Shown: positions 29,230 to 37,386 of the stretch, in pieces
How positions within the stretch are numbered: the stretch's first letter is position 1
How the letters are laid out: each line of letters opens with the position of its first letter
Assembly (NCBI GenBank): GCA_963812075.1
Contig: CAWETN010000002.1
Span: 221,358-285,357, forward strand
DNA length: 64,000 nucleotides
Source of the DNA: JAMXLO01 sp963812075
GTDB taxonomy: Bacteria > Pseudomonadota > Alphaproteobacteria > Acetobacterales > Acetobacteraceae
Direction of reading: 5' to 3'
Position numbers and translations under genes: made by a program
The notes under the pieces: generated by a model
The model's input: only the letters and a program-made list of their open reading frames with translations
What the model was told of the DNA's origin: nothing
Database searches by the model: none

Positions 29230-30396
29230 ATGGACTTCCATATCAGCGCCGAACAGCGGCAGATGCTCGCGTCGGTGCGCGAACTGGCGCAGGCGGAATT
29301 CAAGCCGAAGGCCGCGCGCTGGATGGATGGCAGCTTCCCCTGGGAGAACATGCGCCAGCTCGCCTCGCTGGGCGTACTCGGCATGTCGGTGCCCGAGGAA
29401 TACGGCGGTCTCGGTCTGCCCATTCTGGACACCGCGCTGATCCTCGAAGAGATCGCCAAGGCCTGCTACGTCACCGCCATGGCGGTGCTGGGCGAGGCCG
29501 GTGTGCAGACCCGCGTGATCGCCCGCTACGCCCCGGCCGCGCTCCGCGACCGTATCCTGCCGCGCGTCGTCTCCGGCGACTGCATGCTGGCGATCTGCAT
29601 GACTGAGCCGCACGCCGGCACCGATGTCGCCAACTACCGCACCAACGCCCGTATCGTCGGCGACCGCGTGATCCTGAAGGGCACCAAGACGCTGATCAGC
29701 CGTGCCCCCGAGGCCGGCATGTTCATCGTGTTCAGCCGCATCGACGGCAAGCCGGGCCGCGAAGGCATCGGCTGCATCCTGCTGGAGGCCGGCACGCCAG
29801 GCTTCGAGGTCACCGGCACCTACCACACGATGGGCGGCGAGAACCTGTTCGAGATCCAGTTCAATGACTGCGAGCTGCCGCTGGAGAACCTGGTCATCAA
29901 GGACGATGGGTTCCGCAAGCTGCTGACCGCGTTCAACACGCAGCGCTGCCTCAATCCGGCGATCTCGCTCGGCCTGGCCGAGGGTGCGTTCGACGAGGCG
30001 GTGAACTACGTGCGCGAGCGCACGGTGTTCGGCAAGCCGATTGCCGACCATCAGGGCATCCGTTGGAAGCTCGCCGACATGTTCAAGGACATCGAGGCCG
30101 GCCGCGGCATCCTGTACCGTGCCTGCCTGACCGCCGATCCGTTCCCCGATCCGTTCATGGCCGCGGCGGCCAAGGTGTTCTGCAACGAGATGTCGCTGCG
30201 CGTCACGTCGGAGGCGGTGCAACTGCATGGCGGCTTCGGCTTCACCGACGAGGCGCCGGTGTCGCGGCTGTATCGCGGCGCGCGCTACGGCACGATCGGC
30301 GGCGGAACCTCGGAGACGCTGCGCGACCTGATGGGTCGCAAGATCGTCGGCGACGTGGACTTCGACCAGGGCATCCTCGGGCTCGGTACCTACTGA
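29230..30396 (+). CDS. acyl-CoA dehydrogenase family protein
   Basis: A 388-residue FAD enzyme expected to oxidise an acyl-CoA to the enoyl-CoA. The N-terminal helices end in LGMSVPEEYGGLGLP; the beta domain holds ICMTEPHAGTDVANY; the C-terminal bundle has ERTVFGKPIADHQGI and LHGGFGFTDEAPVSRLYR. At the site where medium-chain enzymes carry YEGT the sequence is IGGGT, so the usual catalytic Glu is Gly. Catalysis would need a base elsewhere or a different reaction. First gene of a unit with the SucC-like and SucD-like subunits, 1 base between stop and next start. Confidence 0.88.
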   Translation: MDFHISAEQRQMLASVRELAQAEFKPKAARWMDGSFPWENMRQLASLGVLGMSVPEEYGGLGLPILDTALILEEIAKACYVTAMAVLGEAGVQTRVIARYAPAALRDRILPRVVSGDCMLAICMTEPHAGTDVANYRTNARIVGDRVILKGTKTLISRAPEAGMFIVFSRIDGKPGREGIGCILLEAGTPGFEVTGTYHTMGGENLFEIQFNDCELPLENLVIKDDGFRKLLTAFNTQRCLNPAISLGLAEGAFDEAVNYVRERTVFGKPIADHQGIRWKLADMFKDIEAGRGILYRACLTADPFPDPFMAAAAKVFCNEMSLRVTSEAVQLHGGFGFTDEAPVSRLYRGARYGTIGGGTSETLRDLMGRKIVGDVDFDQGILGLGTY

Positions 30397-30397
30397 C

Positions 30398-31504
30398 GTG
30401 CTGCTGATCGAGGCGGACGGCAAGGCGCTGCTGACGGAGCACGCCATCGCGGCGCCGGATGGCGTGCTGGTTGTGGATGCAACCATCGGCGATCTGCCCG
30501 GCGACGGCCCGTGGATGGTGAAGGCGCAGGTGCCGGTCGGTGGCCGTGGCAAGGCCGGCGGCGTGGTGCGCTGCGAGGCGCCGCAGGATGTCGCCGCCGC
30601 CGTGCACCGGATGCTGGGCCAGCGCATGAAGGGGCACCGTGTCGAAACCTGCCTGGTCGAGCAGGCCGTGACCGGCGACGAGCGCTATCTCGCCGTCATG
30701 GTCGATGCCGCCAGTTACGGCCTGCGGGTGATCTACGGGGCGCGGGGGGGTGTCGATGTCGAGCAAGCCGGGTCCGCGCAGGGTCGGCTGTGTGCGCCGG
30801 ACGCCGAGGCGATCGCCGCAGCGCTGGCTGAGCTTGGCGCCGAGCCCCACCTGGTTGCGACAGGCCGCCGACTGGCCGAGATGCTCATCGAGCGCGAACT
30901 GGCCCTGGCGGAGATCAATCCGTTGTTCGTCTCCGCTGCCGGATGCGTGGCCGGCGACGCCAAGGTGGTGGTGGATCTGAGCGCCATCGAACGCCAGCCT
31001 CGCATCGCAGCGCTGATCGCCGCCCGGCCGCTGGTCTATGCCGATGCCAATCGCAAGCTGGCCGAGGGCTTCGACTACGTGGAGGTGGACCCCGAAGGCG
31101 AGGTGGGACTGCTCACCACAGGCGCCGGCCTGTCGATGATGCTGATCGACGAACTCGCGGCACGCGGCATGAAGCCGCTGAATTTCTGCGACGTGCGGAC
31201 CGGCCAGATGCGTGGCAGCCCGGCGCGCGTGATGCGCGTGCTGGAGTGGATCACCGCGCGCCCGTCACTGCGGGTTCTGCTGGTCAGCGTGTTTGCCGGC
31301 ATCACCGACCTGGCCGAGTTCGGCGAGCTGCTGGCCACGGGGATCGAGCGCACGCCGGCGCTGCGGGTACCCGTGGTCGCGCGGCTGGCGGGACGCGGCG
31401 CGGCGGCGGCGCGGCGGATTCTGGCGGAGCGCCAGCCAGACGTGTTCGTCACCGAGGATCTGGAGGAGGCGATGCGCAGCGTCGCGGAGCGAGTACGCGC
31501 ATGA
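30398..31504 (+). CDS. SucC-like ATP-grasp beta subunit of an acyl-CoA ligase
   Basis: A 368-residue protein resembling the beta subunit of succinate/malate-CoA ligase. The ATP-grasp part (about 1-200) shows KAQVPVGGRGKAGGV and EINPLFV with metal ligand Asn. The ligase part (about 230-350) shows LLTTGAGLSMMLIDEL; where canonical SucC has NFLDVGGG, this has NFCDVRTGQMRG, so the CoA/phosphohistidine loop is diverged. GTG start at 30398, one base after the dehydrogenase stop. Its partner alpha subunit follows with a 4-base ATGA overlap. The acid activated is unknown; true succinyl-CoA synthetase is not likely given the diverged loop and the dehydrogenase partner. Confidence 0.8.
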   Translation: MLLIEADGKALLTEHAIAAPDGVLVVDATIGDLPGDGPWMVKAQVPVGGRGKAGGVVRCEAPQDVAAAVHRMLGQRMKGHRVETCLVEQAVTGDERYLAVMVDAASYGLRVIYGARGGVDVEQAGSAQGRLCAPDAEAIAAALAELGAEPHLVATGRRLAEMLIERELALAEINPLFVSAAGCVAGDAKVVVDLSAIERQPRIAALIAARPLVYADANRKLAEGFDYVEVDPEGEVGLLTTGAGLSMMLIDELAARGMKPLNFCDVRTGQMRGSPARVMRVLEWITARPSLRVLLVSVFAGITDLAEFGELLATGIERTPALRVPVVARLAGRGAAAARRILAERQPDVFVTEDLEEAMRSVAERVRA

Positions 31505-32379
31505 TCGGCTCGCTGTCCCGGACCACGCCGGTGATCGTGCAAGGCATCACTGGCCGGATGGGTCGCACGCATGCGGCGCTGATGCGTGGCTACGGCACCA
31601 ACATCGTCGGCGGTACATCGACGCGCACCGACGCGCGCGAGGCCGCCGGCGTCCCGGTGTTCGCCACCTGCCACGAGGCAGTACGCGCCACCGGCGCCGT
31701 TGCTTCCGTCGCCATGGCGCCTCCTCTGGAAACGCGCGCTGCCGTCGAGGAAGCGCTCGCCGCCGGCATCCGCCTTATTGTGACCGTGGCCGAGGGAATT
31801 CCGCTGCACGACGCCTTGAAGATCGGCCGGGCGGTGCGCGAGGCGGGCGCCACCTGGCTCGGCGGTTCGACGCCCGGCCTGGCAATTCCCGGCGAGATCA
31901 AGCTGGGCTTTCTGCCGGATGTCTGCCTCAGCCCCGGTCCGCTTGCGATCATGACCAAGAGCGGCACGCTGTCCTACGAGTGCGGTTACCGCCTGGCTCA
32001 GGCCGGGCTCGGCCAGAGCATCTGGGTCGGCGTCGGCGGCGACCAGGTGAAGGGCGTGCGCTTCGCCGACCTGCTGCCGGCGTTCTTCGCCGATCCGCGC
32101 ACCCGGGCGATCATACTCGTGGGCGAGGTCGGCGGCGCCGAAGAAGAAGAGTGTGCCGACGCTCTCCTGCAGCTGGGCCTGCGCAAACCGCTCTATGCGC
32201 TGATCGCCGGGCGAGAGGCGAAGGAGGGCGTGTCCATGGGACACGCCGGAGCGCTGGTGCTGGGTGAAGCAGGCTCGCTCGCGTCGAAGGTGCAGCGGCT
32301 TACGGCAGCCGGAGCACGCGTATTTGGTTCAATAGACGCCCTGGTCACAGCCTGCCTGCAGGACCTCACCCGGGCTTGA
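31501..32379 (+). CDS. SucD-like alpha subunit of an acyl-CoA ligase
   Basis: A 292-residue partner of the upstream SucC-like protein. The N-terminal CoA-binding domain has VIVQGITGRMGRTHAALM and GGTSTR, the middle has TVAEGIPLHDALKI, SKSGTLSYE-like KSGTLSYECGY, and the catalytic-site loop MGHAGALV carries the histidine that is phosphorylated in this family (H in GHAGAL). The length matches normal SucD. Start ATG overlaps the previous stop (ATGA). Its end overlaps the end of the convergent msrB gene by 14 bases. Confidence 0.85.
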   Translation: MIGSLSRTTPVIVQGITGRMGRTHAALMRGYGTNIVGGTSTRTDAREAAGVPVFATCHEAVRATGAVASVAMAPPLETRAAVEEALAAGIRLIVTVAEGIPLHDALKIGRAVREAGATWLGGSTPGLAIPGEIKLGFLPDVCLSPGPLAIMTKSGTLSYECGYRLAQAGLGQSIWVGVGGDQVKGVRFADLLPAFFADPRTRAIILVGEVGGAEEEECADALLQLGLRKPLYALIAGREAKEGVSMGHAGALVLGEAGSLASKVQRLTAAGARVFGSIDALVTACLQDLTRA

Positions 32380-32794
32380 AGTCCATCGCCGCGCCGTTCA
32401 TGCAGTAGCGCTGTCCGGTAGGGCGGGGACCATCGGGAAACACGTGGCCGAGATGTCCGCCGCACCGGCTGCAGTGCACCTCGGTACGCGTCATGAAGAA
32501 GCTGCGGTCGTCGCTGACGCCGACAGCACCTTCGAGCGGCTGGTAGAAGCTCGGCCAGCCGGTGCCGCTTTCGAATTTCGTTTCTGAGTCGAACAGGTCC
32601 TGCCCGCAACCGGCGCAGGTAAATATACCGTGACGCTTCTCCGCGTTCAGCGGACTGGTGCCGGCACGCTCGGTGCCATGCTTGCGCAGCACCTGGTATT
32701 GCCCTGGCGACAGCTTCGCGCGCCACTCCTCGTCCGTGTGCGTGACCGGATAGGTCTCGGTGTCCGTCGCGTGCGACGAGCCGAACAGCTTCAT
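32366..32794 (-). CDS. msrB: peptide-methionine (R)-S-oxide reductase MsrB
   Basis: A 142-residue repair enzyme that reduces methionine-R-sulfoxide. Two zinc CxxC pairs are present (CAGCG and CSRCGG), plus GWPSFYQP, GHVFPDGP and RYCMNGAAM with the catalytic Cys131. The start ATG at 32794 has a GAGGAGG ribosome site; the longer frame upstream of it runs antisense through the FAH gene and was discarded. No resolving cysteine motif or signal peptide, so it is cytoplasmic. The gene is divergent from the FAH gene across 69 bases, where a TATAGT-like -10 element is visible. Confidence 0.95.
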   Translation of the reverse strand: MKLFGSSHATDTETYPVTHTDEEWRAKLSPGQYQVLRKHGTERAGTSPLNAEKRHGIFTCAGCGQDLFDSETKFESGTGWPSFYQPLEGAVGVSDDRSFFMTRTEVHCSRCGGHLGHVFPDGPRPTGQRYCMNGAAMDFKPG

Positions 32795-32863
32795 CTGGCG
32801 GGCCTCCTCGGGTCCTGGTTGGGCATAGTATAGGGTGCCGTCTCTGGCTATGGGAGGACTCGG

Positions 32864-34042
32864 ATGGCCGCAATTGGTGACACGCTGCTGCCGGTGCTGC
32901 CCGATGACAGCGCCTCGGCGGCGCTGGCGGGACGCGTCTGGCGACCGGATGTCGCGGGACCTTCTGTCGTTGCAGTGCGCAACGGCGATCTGCTGGACGT
33001 CTCGTCGAGCTTCCCCACCATGCGCGACCTGTGCGAGGCGGATGCGCCGGCGGATCGGCTGCGCGCCGTGGGCGGTGAACGCATCGGCCGTGTCGATGAC
33101 GTGCTGGCCAACACGCCACCCGATACGCGCGACCCGGCCAAGCCCTGGCTGCTCGCTCCGATCGATCTGCAGGCGATCAAGGCGGCCGGCGTCACCTTCG
33201 TGCTGTCCATGATCGAGCGCGTGATCGAGGAGCGCGCCCGCGGCGACCTGAGCGCCGCCGCAGCCATCCGTACCGAGGTGAACCGGCTGGTGGGCGATGA
33301 TCTGGCGAAGCTTCAGCCGGGGTCGGCGGAAGCCGCGCAGCTGAAGCAGGTGCTGATCGAACAGGGCGCGTGGAGCCAGTACCTGGAAGTCGGCATCGGC
33401 CCGGATGCGGAGATCTTCACCAAGGCGCAGCCGATGGCCGCAGTCGGCACCGGCATGGATGCCGGCATCCATCCGAACTCTTCCTGGAACAACCCGGAGC
33501 CTGAGGTGGTCCTGGCCGCGGCGTCGTCCGGCCGCATCGTTGCCGCGACGCTGGGCAACGACGTCAACCTGCGCGATGTCGAAGGACGCTCAGCCCTGCT
33601 GCTCGGGAAGGCGAAGGACAACAACGCGTCCTGTTCGATCGGGCCGTTCCTGCGGTTTTTCGATACCGCCTTCACGCTGGACGACATCCGGCAGACGACA
33701 GTATCGCTGAGCGTCGTGGGCGAGGACGGATTCCGCATGGAAGGCGCATCGTCGATCGCGAAGATCAGCCGCGACCCCGCCGATCTGGTGGCGCAGACAG
33801 TCAACGCGCATCATCGCTACCCGGACGGCGCGGTGCTGTTCCTGGGCACGATGTTCGCGCCGGTGGAAGACCGCGACGCGCCGGGCAAGGGATTCACCCA
33901 CAAGCCCGGCGACATCGTGACCATCGCCGCGCCTAAACTCGGGCGGCTGGTGAACCGGATGATGCCGACGGATCGATGCGAGGCCTGGACCTTCGGGGCG
34001 GCTGCGTTGATGCGGAATCTGGCGAGTCGCTCGCTTCTGTAG
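32864..34042 (+). CDS. fumarylacetoacetate hydrolase family protein
   Basis: A 392-residue FAH-fold protein. The metal-binding and catalytic region begins near residue 175 (EIFTKAQPMAAVGTG) and continues with NNPEPEVVL, whose acidic residues are the expected Mg ligands, NDVNLRDVEGRSALLLGKAKDNNAS, with the core lysine, and GTMFAP near residue 330. The first 170 residues are a family-specific extension seen in long FAH members that act on sugar acids, such as 2-keto-3-deoxy-type substrates. The substrate is not determined by sequence. Ribosome site GGGAGG 9 bases upstream. Its 3' end is 52 bases from the convergent CMD gene. Confidence 0.85.
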   Translation: MAAIGDTLLPVLPDDSASAALAGRVWRPDVAGPSVVAVRNGDLLDVSSSFPTMRDLCEADAPADRLRAVGGERIGRVDDVLANTPPDTRDPAKPWLLAPIDLQAIKAAGVTFVLSMIERVIEERARGDLSAAAAIRTEVNRLVGDDLAKLQPGSAEAAQLKQVLIEQGAWSQYLEVGIGPDAEIFTKAQPMAAVGTGMDAGIHPNSSWNNPEPEVVLAAASSGRIVAATLGNDVNLRDVEGRSALLLGKAKDNNASCSIGPFLRFFDTAFTLDDIRQTTVSLSVVGEDGFRMEGASSIAKISRDPADLVAQTVNAHHRYPDGAVLFLGTMFAPVEDRDAPGKGFTHKPGDIVTIAAPKLGRLVNRMMPTDRCEAWTFGAAALMRNLASRSLL

Positions 34043-34094
34043 ATGTCGCAGATGCCCGCGTCTTCGCCAGCGAAGCGGCAGCACGTCGACTGGG

Positions 34095-34640
34095 CTACAC
34101 CTTCAGCACCTCGGCGCCCTCCGCCGGTTCCAATTCGCAGGCGTTTACCGTCATCGACAGCATCGCATAGTAGCCGATGGCGCCGGTCAGCTGGATGAAT
34201 TCGTCGTCGCCGAACCGTGCACGCATCGCATTCGCCGTCGCATCGTCGATGCGATGCCGGCGCAGCAGCTGTCGGGTGAAGTCCACGATCTGTGCATCCT
34301 CGGGCGGAATGCCGCGCGAGTGGTTCTCGCGGATCGCGCTGATGGTCGATTCCGCAACGCCCAGCCGGCGCGCGCCGCCGGTCTGCGCGCCCCACACATA
34401 CATCGCCTCGTACTCGCGCGCGACCACCATCGCCGCGAGCACCCGCACGCGCATGTCGAGCGATCCTTCGAACCGCACATAGGCACCGAGATGCGCCACG
34501 CGGCCGGCGATCTCCGGCGAGTGCAGGAACATGGTGAACGGACCATGCACCGAACCCCGGCTGGCGACGATCGAGTCGAATGCGGCGTGATCCTTTGCCG
34601 CCACCTGGTCCTTGCTGGTGATGGTCTTGAGCCTGGCCAT
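34095..34640 (-). CDS. carboxymuconolactone decarboxylase family protein
   Basis: A 181-residue protein of the CMD/AhpD-like fold. The central helix pair contains VAREYEAMYVWGAQ and a Gly-rich turn leading to LGVAESTI. The CxxC redox pair of AhpD-type peroxidases is absent, so a peroxidase role is unlikely; the substrate is unknown. Start ATG at 34640 with GGGGAGG about 8 bases upstream. It lies 37 bases downstream of the MetE-like gene on the same strand and may be cotranscribed. Confidence 0.85.
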   Translation of the reverse strand: MARLKTITSKDQVAAKDHAAFDSIVASRGSVHGPFTMFLHSPEIAGRVAHLGAYVRFEGSLDMRVRVLAAMVVAREYEAMYVWGAQTGGARRLGVAESTISAIRENHSRGIPPEDAQIVDFTRQLLRRHRIDDATANAMRARFGDDEFIQLTGAIGYYAMLSMTVNACELEPAEGAEVLKV

Positions 34641-34677
34641 TCTGTCCTCCCCTACAATGCCGCCTTGACCCGGTCGG

Positions 34678-35856
34678 TCAGTGTTGCCCGCCGACTGTCG
34701 CAAAGTACAGCTTCGGATCGGCCGCCCGCACAGGTGCCTCGGGCAGACCCAGTTCGCGCCGCACGATGTTCGTGCCCTCGACCATCGAGACGCACTTATA
34801 GTGCGCGATGCGCCGGCTCAGGCCCTCGCGGCCGAAGCCGCAATCGGTGGTGATGACCAGCCGCTCCGGTGGGATGAACTCCAGTGCGCGGCGGATCAGC
34901 CCGGCCACGTATTCCGGCGGCTCCACCACAGTATTGCAGTGGTTCACCACGCCGATGCCAATCTTCTTGTCGGTCTTGTATTTGCCGAACAGGTGAAGGT
35001 CCCGCCCGTCGCTGCTCGCACATTCGAAGGTGATGACATCGCCGTTCAGCTGCAGCAGATACGGCATGGCGCGCTCGTAACTGGGCACCTCCCAGTACAC
35101 GCGTTGCTGGTTCGGATTGCCCCAGCAGGTGTGCACCCAGATCTCCGCATTCACTCCGACCAGCTGCCGGTTGAACGCCTCGGTCAGGAACTCCAGCTCC
35201 GCCTCGGTGCAGTCCGGCCGCAGCGAGCGCCCGTGATGCGGCGGCTCTTCAACCTGTATCAGCGGGCAGCCCGCATCGGCCATCTCGCGGAATTCGGCGT
35301 TCATGATATCGCAGAGATCGAGCACCAGCTGCTTGTCGTCCTGGTAGAACTCGTTCCACAGCATGCTCGCTAGCGCTGGCGCACAGATCGCGCCGAATTT
35401 CACCGGCCGGTCCGACATGCGCTGAGCCACCTGCCAGATCGCGGTGTATTCCAGCGGCCCGCGCTCCAGCTTGTGCTTCACGATGCCCGGCTGATACGCC
35501 TCCTGCACCTCCCACAGGATCTTGCCGGGCCGCAGGCCGTGCCGGCTCATCCAGCCGCGCGACGTATCGCGATGACCCTCGACGCCGAGGATGCGCTCGA
35601 TCGGGTAGAAGAACCACGACTTGCCACCCACCGCGAGGTCGAACCGGCTGTCGCCGTCGGTGACGATGTCGAGCCCGGCTGCCTCCTGCGCATTGATGAT
35701 CGCGGCGACCGCGTCGAGGTACTGTTCGCGGAACAGCGACTCGCCCAGCGCCGACTTGAACGACCGGCCATCTAGACTGAGATCGAACCACAGCGGCCGC
35801 GGATAAGATCCGGTGATCGCCGTCGGCAGGATCATGTTCTGTGTGACTGACAGCAC
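34678..35856 (-). CDS. MetE-like cobalamin-independent methyltransferase (C-terminal domain family)
   Basis: A 392-residue single-domain homolog of the catalytic half of methionine synthase MetE. It has the barrel starts TAITGSYPRPLW and IVTDGDSRFD, EEPPHHGRS, and the probable zinc ligands in WVHTCWGNP (His and Cys) and TTDCGFGREGLS (Cys). The lack of the MetE N-terminal half means it probably uses a methyl donor other than methyltetrahydrofolate-polyglutamate, or acts on another thiol. Start GTG at 35856 with GGAGGAG about 9 bases upstream; an ATG at 35835 is second choice. Neighbouring CMD gene follows; no cobalamin or SAM riboswitch was seen upstream. Confidence 0.85.
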   Translation of the reverse strand: MLSVTQNMILPTAITGSYPRPLWFDLSLDGRSFKSALGESLFREQYLDAVAAIINAQEAAGLDIVTDGDSRFDLAVGGKSWFFYPIERILGVEGHRDTSRGWMSRHGLRPGKILWEVQEAYQPGIVKHKLERGPLEYTAIWQVAQRMSDRPVKFGAICAPALASMLWNEFYQDDKQLVLDLCDIMNAEFREMADAGCPLIQVEEPPHHGRSLRPDCTEAELEFLTEAFNRQLVGVNAEIWVHTCWGNPNQQRVYWEVPSYERAMPYLLQLNGDVITFECASSDGRDLHLFGKYKTDKKIGIGVVNHCNTVVEPPEYVAGLIRRALEFIPPERLVITTDCGFGREGLSRRIAHYKCVSMVEGTNIVRRELGLPEAPVRAADPKLYFATVGGQH

Positions 35857-35915
35857 TTGACGTGTCTCCTCCGATTTGCATGGGCGACGCCTACTGGCCG
35901 TCTACCCCGAGCTGT

Positions 35916-36185
35916 TTAGGGTTGGGTTTCTCCCTTGGGCCGCCTGCTCACTCCGCTGAGCGCATATCCAATCAGTCCACCGATTAAAGTGCCTATCGAT
36001 TGAGCCTCAAGGATGTTCTCCATTCCGAGGATCAGGATGAGCGGCACAACCATTCCGATAGTTGTGAGCTGGACCGTCCTGACACCGATCCCTTCCGGTT
36101 GGAGGTAGGCGCGGATAAGCACCGCGAGAAATGCAAGCGGTATCGCTACTGCTGCCAAGACCTCGATGATTCTGCGAGTGTCCAT
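35916..36185 (-). CDS. small membrane protein of unknown function, 89 residues
   Basis: A short protein with three predicted membrane segments (about 8-27, 40-57 and 61-77) and a basic, polar tail (SRRPKGETQP). I do not recognise a family. GC content here is visibly lower (about half) than in the flanking genes, which suggests a different origin. It lies between the MetE-like and alcohol dehydrogenase genes, same strand, with 37 bases from the latter. Confidence 0.65.
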   Translation of the reverse strand: MDTRRIIEVLAAVAIPLAFLAVLIRAYLQPEGIGVRTVQLTTIGMVVPLILILGMENILEAQSIGTLIGGLIGYALSGVSRRPKGETQP

Positions 36186-36222
36186 GTCAGTGCCTGCCGC
36201 GGCCTTTCCTGCTGTCGGAGTA

Positions 36223-37320
36223 TCAGTCGAACATCAGCACGGTGCGCGCGACCTCGCCGGCCTTCATCGCGCGAAATGCCTCGTTGATATCGCTCAGACG
36301 GCCGCGCCGGCTGATCATCGAATCGAGATCCAGCCGTCCTTGGCGGTAGAATTCCAGGTAGTTCGGGATGTCGGTGCGAAACTGGTTGGAGCCCATGCGC
36401 GAAGTCTGCACCCGGCACTCCGGCCGGATCGCCATCCATGGGAACTCGATCGTCGCATCCGGCGGCAGCACGCCGACGATCGTGGCGGTGCCGCGCACCG
36501 CCAGGCTCTCGATCGCCTGCCGGCACAGCGACGCGACCCCCACAGCCTCGAACGCGTGATCGACGCCGAGCCCCTTGGTCATCGCGCGCACCGCCTTCAC
36601 CGGATCGTCCTGCGTAGAATTCACCGTGTGAGTCGCGCCGACACCCTTCGCCATCTCCAGCTTCGCGTCGAACTGGTCCACGGCGACGATCTGCCGCGCG
36701 CCGCCGATGCGAGCCCCCTGCACGATGGACAGTCCCACGCCGCCGCAGCCGAATACCGCGACGGTCTGTCCGGCCTGCAGCCCGGCGCTGCGCAGCGCCG
36801 CACCGACGCCGGTCAGCACGCCGCATCCCACCAGCGCAGCGCGGTCCAGCGGGATCTCCGGCTCGATCCGCACCAGCGAGTTCTCGTGCAGCAGCATCCG
36901 TTCGGCGTAGCTGCCGATCGCCGCAAAGGTGCGGAACGGCCGGCCGTTCTGCGAAATGCGTGGCGTGGCGTCCTCGGCGCGCGCGACGATGCCGCCGGTA
37001 CAGACGTTCGGATGCCCGCTGAGGCATTGCGGGCAGGTGCCGCAGAAGCCCGACAGGCAGGCGACGACATGGTCGCCGACGCGCAGCGCGGTGACATCGG
37101 CACCCACCGCCTCGACCACACCGGCACCCTCGTGGCCCAGGACGAAGGGGCGATCGAGTGGGAAGCGTCCCAACCCGTCCACCACATGCAGGTCGCTGTG
37201 GCACACGCCGGTGGCGACGGTGCGCACCAGCACCTCGCGTCCCCACGGCCTGTCGAGTTCCACCTGCTCGATGGTCAGCGGTTCATGCACCTTGCGGAAG
37301 ACGGCGGCGGACGTTTCCAT
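36223..37320 (-). CDS. zinc-dependent alcohol dehydrogenase (class III/MDR type)
   Basis: A 365-residue NAD(P)-dependent dehydrogenase of the medium-chain family. Catalytic zinc ligands Cys40 (GVCHSD) and His63-Glu64 (LGHEGAG), structural zinc cysteines 93, 96, 99 and 107, and the Rossmann motif GCGGVGLSIV are all present. The full length matches the family. The start ATG at 37320 has AGGG 8 bases upstream and was preferred to the GTG at 37329. The substrate is unspecified: formaldehyde-glutathione, benzyl or aliphatic alcohols are all possible. Divergent from the old yellow enzyme gene across 66 bases. Confidence 0.92.
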   Translation of the reverse strand: METSAAVFRKVHEPLTIEQVELDRPWGREVLVRTVATGVCHSDLHVVDGLGRFPLDRPFVLGHEGAGVVEAVGADVTALRVGDHVVACLSGFCGTCPQCLSGHPNVCTGGIVARAEDATPRISQNGRPFRTFAAIGSYAERMLLHENSLVRIEPEIPLDRAALVGCGVLTGVGAALRSAGLQAGQTVAVFGCGGVGLSIVQGARIGGARQIVAVDQFDAKLEMAKGVGATHTVNSTQDDPVKAVRAMTKGLGVDHAFEAVGVASLCRQAIESLAVRGTATIVGVLPPDATIEFPWMAIRPECRVQTSRMGSNQFRTDIPNYLEFYRQGRLDLDSMISRRGRLSDINEAFRAMKAGEVARTVLMFD

Positions 37321-37386
37321 TGTTGACACCCTGCGTCGATTGCGGGAGGTGCGTCACACGGTATCGCAATCCGGAGAACGCACCAA

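Noticed and set aside
34062..34075. Small hairpin cttcgccagcgaag between the convergent FAH and CMD genes
   Set aside because: Only 5-6 base pairs and no T-run on either strand; not strong enough to call a terminator.
34678..35856. Cobalamin or SAM riboswitch upstream of the MetE-like gene
   Set aside because: The short leader (about 60 bases to the next gene) has no conserved box and is too short for either riboswitch.
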